Shown in pieces: positions 5,602-5,624 of a stretch of DNA of 5,624 bases (position 1 is the stretch's first letter; each line of letters begins with the position of its first letter). The stretch spans positions 1 through 5,624 of the forward strand of contig JAISWC010000258.1 of assembly GCA_031271245.1 (NCBI GenBank), in the 5' to 3' direction. A program made the position numbers and the translations under genes. Below the pieces are notes generated by a model. That model was not told where the DNA came from and did not search any database. It worked only from the letters and a program-made list of their open reading frames with translations. This DNA comes from Tannerella sp. (GTDB lineage: Bacteria; Bacteroidota; Bacteroidia; Bacteroidales; Tannerellaceae).

Positions 5602-5624
5602 ATGGCAGAATTAAAGATACAGGT
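5602..5624 (+). CDS. pyrD: Start of a gene running off the window, probably PyrD (dihydroorotate dehydrogenase catalytic subunit)
   Basis: Only seven codons are visible (MAELKIQ), followed by two bases. Bacteroidales PyrD proteins characteristically start MA[D/E]L followed by a short strand, and pyrD normally follows pyrK. Position and N-terminus both fit the FMN-containing catalytic subunit that pairs with PyrK. An in-frame ATG six bases earlier (5596) is an alternative start. The gap from the preceding stop is 44 AT-rich bases with no terminator-like hairpin, so read-through from pyrK is plausible. With so little sequence the identity is an inference, mainly from synteny. Confidence 0.45.

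Overview
The window looks like a Bacteroidales (Bacteroidota) chromosome segment. Three things point there: a GH106-type alpha-L-rhamnosidase with a lipoprotein-style signal peptide, a PyrK very close to the Bacteroides/Parabacteroides form, and a perfect Bacteroidota -7 promoter element (TAnnTTTG) upstream of pyrK. No rRNA, tRNA, CRISPR array, transposase or complete insertion sequence is visible.

Left part, all on the minus strand and read right to left. A 1050-residue, apparently intact GH106 alpha-L-rhamnosidase (4052 to 900) is followed 30 bases later by a 136-residue N-terminally anchored basic protein of unknown function (869 to 459). A 137-base gap holding a strong imperfect inverted repeat (402-437) separates these from a 77-residue small membrane protein with two hydrophobic segments and an acidic tail (321 to 88). 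The rhamnosidase and the 136-residue protein are probably co-transcribed. The 77-residue gene may have its own promoter. No SusC/SusD pair, regulator or second glycosidase lies in the window, so no polysaccharide utilisation locus can be shown here.

Middle. About 295 bases (4053-4347) form a divergent intergenic region between the rhamnosidase and pyrK. It holds the pyrK -7 element (4236-4243), then a leader of roughly 100 bases. The leader contains a GC-rich hairpin followed by a T-rich tract (4284-4318) and an 18-codon mini-ORF that runs through the hairpin and stops just before pyrK. That layout resembles a transcription attenuator.

Right part, plus strand. pyrK (4348-5127) encodes the FAD/[2Fe-2S] electron-transfer subunit of the NAD-dependent class 1B dihydroorotate dehydrogenase of UMP synthesis. 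Its usual partner pyrD does not follow directly. Instead there is a very AT-rich gene (5150-5557) for a 135-residue secreted protein of unknown function. Only then does a new reading frame begin at 5602 (MAELKIQ...), which matches how Bacteroidales PyrD proteins start. GC content falls from about 60-70% in pyrK samples to about 27-30% in this gene. The best reading is a housekeeping pyrK-pyrD pair split by an acquired small secreted-protein gene. This, and the possible attenuator upstream of pyrK, are the most interesting points in the window.
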